Below are positions 9,573 to 18,945 of a DNA stretch of 64,000 bases, one piece after another. The stretch comes from Stygiobacter sp043807765. GTDB taxonomy: Bacteria > Bacteroidota > Ignavibacteria > Ignavibacteriales > Melioribacteraceae. The stretch lies in the NCBI GenBank assembly GCA_043807765.1, contig JAZDFQ010000059.1:62001-126000 (forward strand). The letters run 5' to 3'. Positions within the stretch are counted from its first letter, which is position 1, and each line of letters starts with the position of its first letter. A model generated the notes under the pieces. It did no database searches. It was not told the DNA's origin and saw nothing but the letters and a program-made list of their open reading frames with translations. Made by a program: the position numbers and the translations under genes.

Positions 9573-10262
9573 ATGGCAGCACAAAACAGCATAGTAGTAA
9601 TCGATGATGAATCGCAAATAAGAAAAATTCTTTCAATCACTCTTGAAGCAGACGACTACAAAGTTATTGAAGCGGCTAAAGGCAAAGATGGGATTGTTGC
9701 TGTTGCTACTCATCATCCACAGTTGGTAATTCTCGATCTTGGCTTACCCGATCAAGACGGTTTCTCAGTTTTAAAAGAAATCAGAACTTGGTCTAACGTT
9801 CCCATAATAATTCTTTCGGTAAAAAGTTCCGAAGAAGATATTGTGAAGGCTCTCGATCTTGGTGCGGATGACTACATTACAAAACCGTTCAACACTTCAG
9901 AACTTCACGCGCGTATTAGAGCGAACATCCGACGCAATCAACAAATTGAGAATGAACCCTTTCTAATCAATGGAAAACTCAAAATTGATTTTTCCAAGCG
10001 CATCGTTTTGAAATCCAACAAAGAATTGAAACTCACTAATACTGAATATCTTCTTCTAAACTTATTCTTTAAAAATCTGGACAAAGTTCTTACTCACAAT
10101 TTTGTTCTAAAAGAAATTTGGGGCCCGACTCACGCCGAAGATTCTCAGTATCTGCGCGTTTTTATTGGACAAATTAGAAAGAAGATTGAAGATGACGCTT
10201 CTCATCCAAAATATATTTTAACCGAATCCGGTGTTGGCTATAGAATGAAGTTGGTTAATTAA
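9573..10262 (+). CDS. kdpE: KdpE-like OmpR-family response regulator
   Basis: A 229-residue regulator with a receiver (1-120; D11-D12, phospho-acceptor D55 in LVILDLGLPDQDG, Lys in DYITKPF) and a winged-helix OmpR/PhoB output domain ending in YILTESGVGYRMKL, the KdpE-type C-terminus. It follows the KdpD-like kinase by 6 bp and is certainly its partner. No kdpFABC genes are in the window, so the likely target is the divergent KimA-like permease. Only 3 bp separate its stop codon from the stop of the convergent PrkA-like gene, so no terminator fits between them. Confidence 0.87.
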   Translation: MAAQNSIVVIDDESQIRKILSITLEADDYKVIEAAKGKDGIVAVATHHPQLVILDLGLPDQDGFSVLKEIRTWSNVPIIILSVKSSEEDIVKALDLGADDYITKPFNTSELHARIRANIRRNQQIENEPFLINGKLKIDFSKRIVLKSNKELKLTNTEYLLLNLFFKNLDKVLTHNFVLKEIWGPTHAEDSQYLRVFIGQIRKKIEDDASHPKYILTESGVGYRMKLVN

Positions 10263-10265
10263 ACT

Positions 10266-12545
10266 TTACTCGCTTGTAAATCTTTCTGCGATTTTATTGT
10301 TCAGCACATAAAGGCAAACTTGAATCGCCCCCTCTTCAGAGTACTTAAATTTAATCATCAAATTATTGATGAGATATTTTACCTGCTCTCTAGTTTTGTT
10401 ATCATACTTTTCGAACTTTGGTGTGCCATATTCCTTAATTGCATTTTCAAATGAAGTGTACTGCAAGAATGGTTGGAAGATATGCTCTCGCAGATTCTTC
10501 ATATAAGAATTATAGAGGTCAATATAGATTGGCGTTTCTACTAAAGTAACCTCATCTGCATGCATTTCCTGAACAATCGTTGTAAACTTATCAGCCAGAT
10601 CCCTTCTAAAATTTTCTCTTTCCTTCTCATTTACTGATTTCTTAAATAAATGTTGTTCGAAAGAATTAAAATACTGATCTGTTACTTCAATGCTTTCTTG
10701 CGTATAAGGAGACAACAGCTTTTCACCGGAATCATAACTTAAAGCAAAAAGATAGTTTTGAATGTCTTTGCTTATTCTTTCTTCATTCTGATGGAAGAGC
10801 GACTCTTTTATTTGCTGCATTAAATCATAATCATACAGACGAATTATTGAATCAATAAAACCCCTTGGGATTTTAGAAGCATATTGATCGTGTTTTTCGA
10901 AAAATTCTTTGATATGGTTCATTGTAATTAAGATATGTTTTTTTACACCGTCGCTGTCTTGATATTTTTTTCTCACCTCATTATAAAATTCATTGAAAAT
11001 ATTAATAGACTCCCTTCCGGAAAAACCTCTGCATCCTTCAAGCTCAGATTCATTTATTATTTCGGTGCGTATTTCTTTGCTGAATGATCTTCTATCCCCG
11101 TCGCTCAAATATCCCGGTATGATATTATTATAAATACTAAGTTTTAATAGAAGAAGGTTTTCGTCACAATACTTTGCGTATTCTCTAGGATTCTTAATCC
11201 AATTTTTCATTGCGTCGGAATATGTGTTAAGTCTTGCGCTGATTATTATTTTGGCGAAGTTATCTATTACTTCCGGCAAGAATCTATTCTTGATTTGCTG
11301 ACCAAAAGCGTGACAATAAATTTTTACTTCTTCGATATAATTTAGAATGTAGTTTACATTTATCTCTTTAATCCTGTCTTTGAAGGATTCTTTATTAATT
11401 ATTTTTTCTTTGTCTTCCGGATTCATCACAGCAATAAATAATGAATGAACGTTCTCTTCGATGTCATCTACTTTATGAGTTCCTTCACTTATTATTCCGT
11501 GCAAATCTTGAAATCTCTTTTCGTTATATCCTTTAATATCCATCAACACAAAAACACCATTGTTGGTTTTGGCATATCTCGAATAAACGTATTCAACTAG
11601 GTTGCTATCTCTGAAAATATGCGTTAAATCATCGTGTATGGCATCGTTAGTATAAATTATTTTTTCGGGTTCTTTATCTCCGGGATTAAAAACACTAATT
11701 CCGTTGCCAAGTCTTCTATCAAATAGATACCTCTTAGCAAATAACATATTAAAGACATCTGATGGTGCCTCTAGTTTGGAAGCTAGTGCGTTATAAAGTG
11801 AAGTACAAATTGTACACGCGCTTTTTTTAAAGATCCACTCAAATTCTTTTTTGTTAAAGATTTTAATTTTGGCGTCGCCAACCAGAATGTTCTCTAGAAC
11901 ATCGATTCGTTGTTCTTTGGGTATTACTGTAATAGGATGATCGTGGCTGGGGCATGCTATTTCTATGAATGAGGGTTTTGAAATACCGGGCTTCTGTTTG
12001 GTTTTGGAAAAATATTCTTCAAGCGCTTCCTTTATTTCTGTTGATAGGTTTGGACCAAATTTAGTCTCGTCAATTTTCCAAAATATCTCATAAGTTAAAC
12101 CTTCAGGCTGCCATGTAAACTCCTCAAATCGCCTGAGTAAATTATTGACAAACGTGCTTTTGCCGCTTCCGGGAGGTCCAATAAAAACATAAATTTTATT
12201 TTGTAGGGTCCCTTCTTTGAATGAATCGGCAAGTCTTAGAAGACGATTTGCAAGCGGAAGATCGGCAAAAAAAGGAGTGTCGGTATCTTTCACAAAAAGT
12301 TTTTCTGTATCTACATTTCTAAAATTAATACTCTCAGGATCGTCTGCATATCGATCTTCTTCAATTACATTATAATAAATCATGCTGCTGAACAACTGGA
12401 AAACATTTCTGAACATAAGCATCGGCTGCTCTCCGGCTTTCTGCAAGAACTCCTTAAAAGTAATTACAGTTCCGTGATCTCGCTTTTTCAATTTCGAGTC
12501 GAGAAAATTTAGCGCTGCATTAATATCGGGCTTTCTCTTTGTCAT
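10266..12545 (-). CDS. Second PrkA-like AAA+ ATPase/kinase of the prkA-yeaH-spoVR operon
   Basis: A 759-residue protein with a P-loop GPPGSGKST near residues 120-128 and a later AVMNPEDKEKI strand. Mid-protein it keeps a CPSHDHP segment, a CTIC pair and a KRY...GDKEPEKI region that align by eye with the equivalent part of PrkA (YeaG), a AAA+ protein reported as a serine kinase and stress-linked protein. It is a divergent paralogue, not a copy, of the first gene of the operon. The frame opens with TTG at 12551, but the ATG at 12545 lies 2 bp after the spoVR stop and is preferred. Its targets are unknown. It could work with SpoVR, its immediate neighbour. Confidence 0.72.
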   Translation of the reverse strand: MTKRKPDINAALNFLDSKLKKRDHGTVITFKEFLQKAGEQPMLMFRNVFQLFSSMIYYNVIEEDRYADDPESINFRNVDTEKLFVKDTDTPFFADLPLANRLLRLADSFKEGTLQNKIYVFIGPPGSGKSTFVNNLLRRFEEFTWQPEGLTYEIFWKIDETKFGPNLSTEIKEALEEYFSKTKQKPGISKPSFIEIACPSHDHPITVIPKEQRIDVLENILVGDAKIKIFNKKEFEWIFKKSACTICTSLYNALASKLEAPSDVFNMLFAKRYLFDRRLGNGISVFNPGDKEPEKIIYTNDAIHDDLTHIFRDSNLVEYVYSRYAKTNNGVFVLMDIKGYNEKRFQDLHGIISEGTHKVDDIEENVHSLFIAVMNPEDKEKIINKESFKDRIKEINVNYILNYIEEVKIYCHAFGQQIKNRFLPEVIDNFAKIIISARLNTYSDAMKNWIKNPREYAKYCDENLLLLKLSIYNNIIPGYLSDGDRRSFSKEIRTEIINESELEGCRGFSGRESINIFNEFYNEVRKKYQDSDGVKKHILITMNHIKEFFEKHDQYASKIPRGFIDSIIRLYDYDLMQQIKESLFHQNEERISKDIQNYLFALSYDSGEKLLSPYTQESIEVTDQYFNSFEQHLFKKSVNEKERENFRRDLADKFTTIVQEMHADEVTLVETPIYIDLYNSYMKNLREHIFQPFLQYTSFENAIKEYGTPKFEKYDNKTREQVKYLINNLMIKFKYSEEGAIQVCLYVLNNKIAERFTSE

Positions 12546-12547
12546 GA

Positions 12548-14191
12548 TCAACCGAATTTTTGTCTCGTGACTTTTTTATCCTTTACCGTATATAAAACTC
12601 TGTTGAACACCGGATTTATTTTAATATCGCCGGGTGATTTTCCTTTATCAAGTTGTGCATATTGCCTTTTCATTTCGTCGTAGTCAAGCTCGGTCGTTTC
12701 CAGTTTAACCGTATCTCCCCACAGATATTCTATCCCGATCAATGTGTTCTTAACATAATCCCGATATAATTCTTTTCCTTCAAACTCGTGATTAATATAG
12801 AGAGTGCCGTTTTCTCTTTCGTGAAAAGCAACATGCGGAGGATGGTACAAACTGTCAAACATCATATGCTTGTAATCTTCAGCTTTGCGGCTCTTTACGT
12901 AATACTCTTTAACACCTTTTTGCATATTAATTCTTTGTCCAACTACCATAAGTTTGTGTTTATCAATAAACTCTTGATCAATGAAGCGGTTTACGAAAGT
13001 AGCATCGCAATAGTTTGCGCGTACATGAAAAATAAAATCATTGCCGCTTTTGGTGTCGGAGTCAAATGCCTTTCGTTCGTTGGCGCCTTCTAGTTTTTGG
13101 TAATCGTAAGTGTATTTTCCTTTATTAGCCATATCTTCAGTATGCATAAATAATCGCCAGCCAATGGCGTAAGGATTAAGTCCAACTTTAGATAACGCGG
13201 TTACTTTGGCGTTGATTCTAGCGAAAGCAACCTCGTGCCCTTTTATTCTGTCATCCATGAGGAATAATTTTTCGTGCCAGTAACTAGCCCAGCCTTCATT
13301 CATTATTTTTGTTCTCATCATAGGAGCAAAGTAAAGAGATGTATCGCGTACAATTTCGAAGATGGTTTTCATCCAAATATTTTCTTCTTTGTTAATGAAC
13401 TTGCTTTCGTTCATTATGTACTGCATAATATCGGGGCGGGCATTATCATTTTCGATTTTTCTATTCTGGAATAATTCTTCGAATTCCGGATTCTTAAGTG
13501 TTACGTTATCAAAGAAAGAATCTTCTTTGCTTTTTCCTTCCTCTTCGTTCCACTTGTTGTAAAGCTCTATTTCATGAAGGAATTCTCTTAACCCTATTTT
13601 CTTTTCCGATTGAAGAAAATGATTGAAATAGAAATCAGCTTTCTCCGGCAGACTTAAGATGTTCTGCATATTTTCATCTTCAGCTAGATGACTAAAATAG
13701 CTAACAAGGTTATCAATGCTTTTCGCGAACTCGATAACGTAATCTACAACACGACCCTTTTGAGCCCTAAGCTTAGCGATAATTCTCTTTTCGGTTAAAG
13801 CCTTTTGTTTAAAATCATAGTCCCATGTTTTTTCGAAAAATTTATTGTTCTGGAAAAAATCTATATGGCCAATTACATGATAAAAAATCATCACGTTTAG
13901 CCAGTCGGGATTTGTGTCGTTGTAAAAAGAAATTACCGGGCGAGTATTAATAACGGTTTCGTATGGATTGCTAGGGTAAATTTCATATTCGCCTTTGCCA
14001 TGCAGCACTTGAATATCTTGAAGCCAGTAATCATACAGAGTTGGAATCATATGCTTTGGACTTAGCTCAATTAAATCAACGTTGGTAACGTAATACTCAA
14101 GTGTATCTTTGCTGAAGCTTAAGCCAAACTCTCTGGCTCTATCTTTGCAGCCTTCCATAATCCGCTTAGTATGTTGGTTAATTAGTTTCAT
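12548..14191 (-). CDS. SpoVR/YcgB-family protein
   Basis: A 547-residue cytoplasmic protein with the SpoVR hallmarks: an N-terminal segment with the HMIPTLYDYWLQD stretch, a NPYETVINTRPV motif, MIFYHVIGHIDFFQNN, and the MNEGWASYWHEK motif near residue 300. SpoVR/YcgB occurs with YeaG (PrkA) and YeaH in many bacteria and is linked to stationary-phase and stress responses. The biochemical activity is not established, although the histidine-rich motifs look like metal ligands. It sits 2 bp after yeaH and 2 bp before the second PrkA gene, so it is co-transcribed. Confidence 0.88.
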   Translation of the reverse strand: MKLINQHTKRIMEGCKDRAREFGLSFSKDTLEYYVTNVDLIELSPKHMIPTLYDYWLQDIQVLHGKGEYEIYPSNPYETVINTRPVISFYNDTNPDWLNVMIFYHVIGHIDFFQNNKFFEKTWDYDFKQKALTEKRIIAKLRAQKGRVVDYVIEFAKSIDNLVSYFSHLAEDENMQNILSLPEKADFYFNHFLQSEKKIGLREFLHEIELYNKWNEEEGKSKEDSFFDNVTLKNPEFEELFQNRKIENDNARPDIMQYIMNESKFINKEENIWMKTIFEIVRDTSLYFAPMMRTKIMNEGWASYWHEKLFLMDDRIKGHEVAFARINAKVTALSKVGLNPYAIGWRLFMHTEDMANKGKYTYDYQKLEGANERKAFDSDTKSGNDFIFHVRANYCDATFVNRFIDQEFIDKHKLMVVGQRINMQKGVKEYYVKSRKAEDYKHMMFDSLYHPPHVAFHERENGTLYINHEFEGKELYRDYVKNTLIGIEYLWGDTVKLETTELDYDEMKRQYAQLDKGKSPGDIKINPVFNRVLYTVKDKKVTRQKFG

Positions 14192-14193
14192 GA

Positions 14194-15525
14194 TTATGAT
14201 ATCAACGTTTTTATGCTGCCTATTAATCTTTGCTCATCAGCATCTTCTGCTTTAAATGAGTCCATGTGAATAATTTTATTATATGTCTCCAGCATTTTAG
14301 AGCGACGTAAATATTTTTCTACTATTGAATTAGCACGGGAAGTGTAACTGTTTTCGGCTATAGTAATTCCAATCCGGTTGGCATAGTCCAGCATTTTACT
14401 GAGTTCTTCTAGGGCTTTACTACCATCGTCATCGGAGTCATCACCATCTGTTCCGTGGAAAATATAAATGTTATAGTCTTTGGCTAAGTTTTCTTCTTTC
14501 ACAATTTTATTAACAAGTTCATAGCCGGAAGCGATGTCTGTTCCACCCGCAACATTTTTATTATAGTAAGTATAAAAGTCGGGTACTTCAACAGCATCGG
14601 TATCGTGAACAATAAATCTGCTGGTAACCCTACGCTGGTATTGATAAACAAGCCAGCTATGAATATAAACGTGCTGAGTTACAATCGCTTCGGTAGGTTT
14701 ACCTTGCATAGAGCCGGAATAATCTCTTACAAAGAATATTATCGCTTGTGATTCGTAGTCTTTCTCACGTGATAAGGTTCTATAAACTCTATCTCTTGGT
14801 GTAACAATAAATTTGCTTGTATCAATTTCTTTTTTGACATCAATTTTATCCATTGCAAGATTAGTTTTAACAATTCTTTTCAGTGTGGATTTTTTATCAA
14901 GAATTTGTCCATGTCCCCGGTTTAAATCCGTTAGCTCGTAAGTATAACGGGTGAGCGCAGTTTTCTTCCCTTTATCTTTAATATTGGGGAGCTCAAATTG
15001 TTCCGTAAGAATTCTTCCTATTTCAAAAGCGTCGGCACCCGAACCGTGTTCACCACCTTCACCTTTACCGGCGCCCCCTTGTCCTTCTCCTTCATCAGGT
15101 CTAAGCGGCTCTTCGCCAATTACTTCTCCTTCTTGTTCATCTCCGTTGCCGCCTGTTGATTCACCTTCACCTAAATATGGCTCGCTGTTCCAATGATAAA
15201 ATTTTTCTTCTGCTGCTGATGGAATAATTACACTCTTATCTTTTCCATCTTTGGAAGGCTTAACAAGTCTGCCGAGTTTAATCTTTCTGGGGAACCCATC
15301 TTTTTCACGTAGTTTGTCACGCTCTAAAAGCCGGTCTAAATCAAAAAGCCTGCTGGAAGATGAATATCCTCCGGGTTGGAGACCTAATATTGTTTCGGAA
15401 TCATCATAATCATATATACCCACAAATCCCTTTGGAGCGAAACGAAAATAATCGAGAAGATTAACTTTTTCTTCGGTAATAGTCTTCCCGGATTCTATAC
15501 TATCCTTCTTAGTAATATCAGCCAT
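14194..15525 (-). CDS. yeaH: YeaH/DUF444-family VWA-domain protein
   Basis: A 443-residue protein of the YeaH family. The N-terminal half is charged, with an acidic Gly/Glu-rich low-complexity stretch at about 110-165. The C-terminal half is a von Willebrand A-like domain with a metal-ion site, RDYSGSMQGK (DxSxS), and the GGTDIASGYELV loop. It is normally encoded beside PrkA and SpoVR and probably acts as an adaptor or substrate in that system. The ATG has an AAAGGAG site 8 nt upstream. It follows prkA by 21 bp. Partner and mechanism are inferred. Confidence 0.88.
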   Translation of the reverse strand: MADITKKDSIESGKTITEEKVNLLDYFRFAPKGFVGIYDYDDSETILGLQPGGYSSSSRLFDLDRLLERDKLREKDGFPRKIKLGRLVKPSKDGKDKSVIIPSAAEEKFYHWNSEPYLGEGESTGGNGDEQEGEVIGEEPLRPDEGEGQGGAGKGEGGEHGSGADAFEIGRILTEQFELPNIKDKGKKTALTRYTYELTDLNRGHGQILDKKSTLKRIVKTNLAMDKIDVKKEIDTSKFIVTPRDRVYRTLSREKDYESQAIIFFVRDYSGSMQGKPTEAIVTQHVYIHSWLVYQYQRRVTSRFIVHDTDAVEVPDFYTYYNKNVAGGTDIASGYELVNKIVKEENLAKDYNIYIFHGTDGDDSDDDGSKALEELSKMLDYANRIGITIAENSYTSRANSIVEKYLRRSKMLETYNKIIHMDSFKAEDADEQRLIGSIKTLIS

Positions 15526-15546
15526 CAGAAGCGCTCCTTTTTAGGA

Positions 15547-17610
15547 TTATGTCTGATGATCTTGAGTACAGAAAAATTCTATTGTTTTTTCAGCGCATGT
15601 TTTACAATAGCTAAGTTTGTTAGCCATTGTAGAAACAATCCGGTTGTATAACTTTTCGTTGTCTTCGTTAGTTCTATTTGCGAGAGCGCCAACCAATCCT
15701 CCGGCAGAAGCAATATCGGAGTTTAGTCTTGTATCGGTAACCGCTTTTACTAAATCAACATTATCCATAAAGTCGTAGTTTTTATCCGTCTGAAGTTTCT
15801 GCGCGTAGATTTTTCTGATCTGTCCTCTAAAAGACTCTTTCTGCTCATGAGTTTTCATTTCCAATTCATTTTCAACGGCGTTCACAAAGCGTTCATCAAT
15901 TTTAATTGGTTGCGTTTTGCCGGTTTGCGGATCTTTATAAGTAATAATTTTATCCGGACCTAAATCGCTTCTGCCCATTCCAATTACCATGTTTACATAC
16001 ATCATTACATCTTTTTTAATAGCGGTTGGTTCATCCATAAAAGCGTTGAACATCTCCGTTCTAATACGCTTTCTATAAAGTCCCTTAGCTATTTTCATGT
16101 CTTCAAAATATTTTGCCCGGTCATTATTATCTTGAACATAATCCAGAATTACATCTTCAGCCGCTTTGAAAACATCGAGAGCAAACATACATTCGCCTTC
16201 ATTCGTTTCCGGGAAACCGCGCAATGTATTTATCATTCTTGCTAAATCTCTTTGACCCAATCCTTTTTGACCAAATCTTTTTGTCAAATCAGATTCATGC
16301 TCAAGCTGCTCAACAATTTCTGCCAAAGCTTTTGCGCTCTTTTCTCCGGCAACTTCACCGGCAGCTAATTTCATCATTTCAACCGGCGTAAGTTTATCAT
16401 CGAAACGAGGCAAGCGGCTTAACGTTACCACAACAGAAAGCGTATAAATTAAATTTGGATCAATGTGTAATTCTTTGCCGGTGAATGTTGTTTTAATTCC
16501 ACCGCCAAGTGCATAGTGAGTTAATTCTTCCTGAAGTTTATAATTGGTGTTATGAGAAACATAGCAGAACTTGCATCTGTCTAGAATTGGTTTTTCCTCA
16601 CCGTTCGATCTGTAATTTTGAACATCAGTATTGTTGCTGGTAGCTATGATAAAAGTATCAATAGGCCACTTAAATGCGTCAATTTCTATTACTCTGTTTT
16701 GAATTACGCCTAGATAGATTTTCATCAAATCGGTTTTGTTTTTAAAAATTTCATCTGCAAAGTGAACTCCGCCGCCGCCAACACGAGCTAGGGCACCTCT
16801 TCGAAGATCGAAACGGTATGGATTATTGGAATTTGTTATGTGCAACAGTCTTTGAATACTTTCTTCGCCAACTAGATCAACGCCGGAACTTGTAAGCTTA
16901 TCTTTAGCGGGATACTTTCCGGTTATTGTTCCAAGTGTAGAGCTAATTGGAATCTTAACTACTTCAATGCATTCTTTAACTTTTGCAATATCTCCATCAA
17001 AGAAATTCTTAAAATCGTTAAGAATGAATTCCGTATCGGCGCCCAATGAACGGAAATTTTCATAAAAATCTAAAAATGATTTCTCCTTAAAGCCGAGTTT
17101 TAGGAATTCTTCTTTACTCTGTTCCGGCGAATCATATAGATTCATTTGCAGTATAACCGGGTCTTCGTATGACTGAGATTCAATTTCCCGTATCCCGCCG
17201 TAGCCGCTCAATCCATCCGGCAGCATGAATTTGAAAGTGTACTTATTGTTTTCCGGGACGCTGATAAAATCTCTGTACATTGCCGAAAGGTAATCAACAA
17301 AGAAAGTTTTTCCGTTACCCGGTTCACCAACAAGTACAAAAGCCATTTCTTTGCTTTCGCCCCGTTCGGCGGCATCTTTAATAAAGGCAACGAAACTGTT
17401 GATGACATCATACAAACCAATTATATGTTTCTTGCCTTCACGGAATTTTTGAAAATCGTATGTGTTTCTCCCGTTAACAATAATTTGTTTGATGTTGTCT
17501 TTATCGTTGAAGATCATTCGGGCAAGCGATTGAAAAACATTTTCGAAGTGGTGCTTTCCCTCTTTCAACTCAGTGAGGTAATTGTCCAAGGTTGTAGTTA
17601 CTTGACGCAT
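15547..17610 (-). CDS. prkA: PrkA-family AAA+ protein kinase, first gene of operon
   Basis: A 687-residue protein with Walker A GEPGNGKT near residues 97-104, an ARVGGGGVHFADEIFKN Walker B/sensor region, and FIIATSNNTDVQNYRSNGE followed by LDRCKFCYVSHN, the layout of PrkA (YeaG). A C-terminal CxxC (SYCKTCAEKTIEFFC) may bind metal. PrkA is a AAA+ protein described as a serine kinase and stress regulator. An in-frame TTG lies at 17622, but the ATG at 17610 has a GGAGG site at 17616-17620 and is the start. It leads prkA-yeaH-spoVR-prkA2, with gaps of 21, 2 and 2 bp. Confidence 0.87.
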   Translation of the reverse strand: MRQVTTTLDNYLTELKEGKHHFENVFQSLARMIFNDKDNIKQIIVNGRNTYDFQKFREGKKHIIGLYDVINSFVAFIKDAAERGESKEMAFVLVGEPGNGKTFFVDYLSAMYRDFISVPENNKYTFKFMLPDGLSGYGGIREIESQSYEDPVILQMNLYDSPEQSKEEFLKLGFKEKSFLDFYENFRSLGADTEFILNDFKNFFDGDIAKVKECIEVVKIPISSTLGTITGKYPAKDKLTSSGVDLVGEESIQRLLHITNSNNPYRFDLRRGALARVGGGGVHFADEIFKNKTDLMKIYLGVIQNRVIEIDAFKWPIDTFIIATSNNTDVQNYRSNGEEKPILDRCKFCYVSHNTNYKLQEELTHYALGGGIKTTFTGKELHIDPNLIYTLSVVVTLSRLPRFDDKLTPVEMMKLAAGEVAGEKSAKALAEIVEQLEHESDLTKRFGQKGLGQRDLARMINTLRGFPETNEGECMFALDVFKAAEDVILDYVQDNNDRAKYFEDMKIAKGLYRKRIRTEMFNAFMDEPTAIKKDVMMYVNMVIGMGRSDLGPDKIITYKDPQTGKTQPIKIDERFVNAVENELEMKTHEQKESFRGQIRKIYAQKLQTDKNYDFMDNVDLVKAVTDTRLNSDIASAGGLVGALANRTNEDNEKLYNRIVSTMANKLSYCKTCAEKTIEFFCTQDHQT

Positions 17611-17937
17611 TACATCCTCCAATCTTTAGGAATTGCATTGCAGTACTACAAAAAGATAAGAACTATAGGGAAAATGGACAATGGAAGTATTAGAGTCAAT
17701 TCTTTAATTAATAATAAATTTGAATGCTGGAAATGTAAAAGTTTTGTATCGACCCTTTATAAATATAAGTCGTCTGTTTCTGATGGATTTTTATCTGTAT
17801 TTGATCAGAAAAACGCCTTTTTGCAATGTTTGTTCTTTTGTTAGATATCTTGGATTGTCTATTTGGCAAATAGATTGTTGTTGGGGAAAAAAACTTAACG
17901 CTTAACAAACAAAAATAATTTGTTCACCATTTTTTGT
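17611..17937. other. Gene-free promoter region of the prkA operon
   Basis: About 310 AT-rich bases between the divergent-side prkA start and the 3' end of the CDF gene. Apart from the GGAGG ribosome binding site at 17616-17620, I see no gene, tRNA or clear repeat. Reading toward prkA, TTGTCC and TATCTT are 17 bp apart close to the gene and could be a weak sigma70-type promoter. Short ORFs here (up to 139 codons on +) have no recognisable features or ribosome sites. Confidence 0.35.
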
Positions 17938-18852
17938 TTACTTATGCTTTCCCAAAAGCCCAACTTCCGGGCATTGATTGCATTCAAACTGAAGTGTTAC
18001 GTGATGAATTCCAAACCCATCATCTAGAGCCTTTTCAATTCGAGCCCGAAGTTCATTGCTTTCACTAATTTTCATATCGGTGATATTTACATGGGCTTCT
18101 AAGTGAACATCATTATCGCCAACCATCCAAACGTGAACGTGGTGTATGTTATCCACTTCGGGAATTTTTTCAACTTCTTCTTGAATTTTCTCTACGTCAA
18201 TCTGAGGCGGAACTCCTTCCATTAATACATGAATTGCTTCGCTCAAGATTTCATAACTCTCGTGAACAATATAAATTCCGATAAGCAAAGTTAAGATTGG
18301 GTCTATCCAGTTAATCTTCCACACAGCAATTGCGATAGCGCCGAGAATAACCGCAACGGAAGAAACAGAATCGCTGAGCAGATGCATATATGCCGAGCGA
18401 ATATTGATACTGTCTTTCGAATCACGCTTTAGCAGAATTGTTCCGACAATATTTGCAATCAACCCAACGGCGGCAACTATGCTCATTGTTATAGGTTCAA
18501 TTTCTTGCGGATTCATAAAACGCTTAACCGCTTCATAAAATAAGAACGCATATATTACGATCAATGCAGATGCGTTAATAACAGCGGCTAAAATTTCTGC
18601 GCGTTTTAATCCGAAAGTGTGAGTGTATGAGTTATCCTTCTTTTTTAACTGAATTGCGAAATATGAAATTATAATTGAAATTCCGTCGCTAAGATTGTGA
18701 AGCGCGTCGGAAATCAGCGCAAGACTGTTAGAAAATATTCCGCCGACTATTTGAACAACAGTAATTATGAAGTTCAGCATCATGGTGGTAAATAGCCTGC
18801 CGGTTGTACTATTTAATGCGTGCGAGTGGTTGTGGTGATGTTCGTGGCTCAA
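17938..18852 (-). CDS. CDF-family cation (zinc-type) efflux transporter
   Basis: A 304-residue inner-membrane exporter of the cation diffusion facilitator family. A His-rich N-terminus (HEHHHNHSH) precedes six helices. The two metal-binding motifs are visible: SDALHNLSD in helix 2 and HLLSDSVSS in helix 5. The C-terminal cytoplasmic domain contains HHVHVWMVGDNDVHLEAHV. The His-rich tail and HxxxD pattern point to the Zn/Co/Cd exporting branch (CzcD, ZitB). The frame starts with TTG at 18852. There is no upstream ATG, and the His-rich segment argues that this TTG is real. Divergent from dgt. Confidence 0.9.
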   Translation of the reverse strand: MSHEHHHNHSHALNSTTGRLFTTMMLNFIITVVQIVGGIFSNSLALISDALHNLSDGISIIISYFAIQLKKKDNSYTHTFGLKRAEILAAVINASALIVIYAFLFYEAVKRFMNPQEIEPITMSIVAAVGLIANIVGTILLKRDSKDSINIRSAYMHLLSDSVSSVAVILGAIAIAVWKINWIDPILTLLIGIYIVHESYEILSEAIHVLMEGVPPQIDVEKIQEEVEKIPEVDNIHHVHVWMVGDNDVHLEAHVNITDMKISESNELRARIEKALDDGFGIHHVTLQFECNQCPEVGLLGKHK

Positions 18853-18945
18853 ATTTGCGTTTCTATCTGTTATTGATTTCTCTTATCATTAAATTACAAT
18901 TGCTTTTTGAAGTTTTCCATCTATTAGTAAAAAAAATGAGTGCTT

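Noticed and set aside
17425..17844. 139-codon + frame overlapping the prkA start and promoter region
   Set aside because: It overlaps the well-supported prkA start, lacks a ribosome site and has no recognisable domain.
18846..18945. tRNA or other RNA gene in the CDF-dgt divergent gap
   Set aside because: The gap is only about 90 bp and AT-rich with no cloverleaf pairing or conserved tRNA arms.
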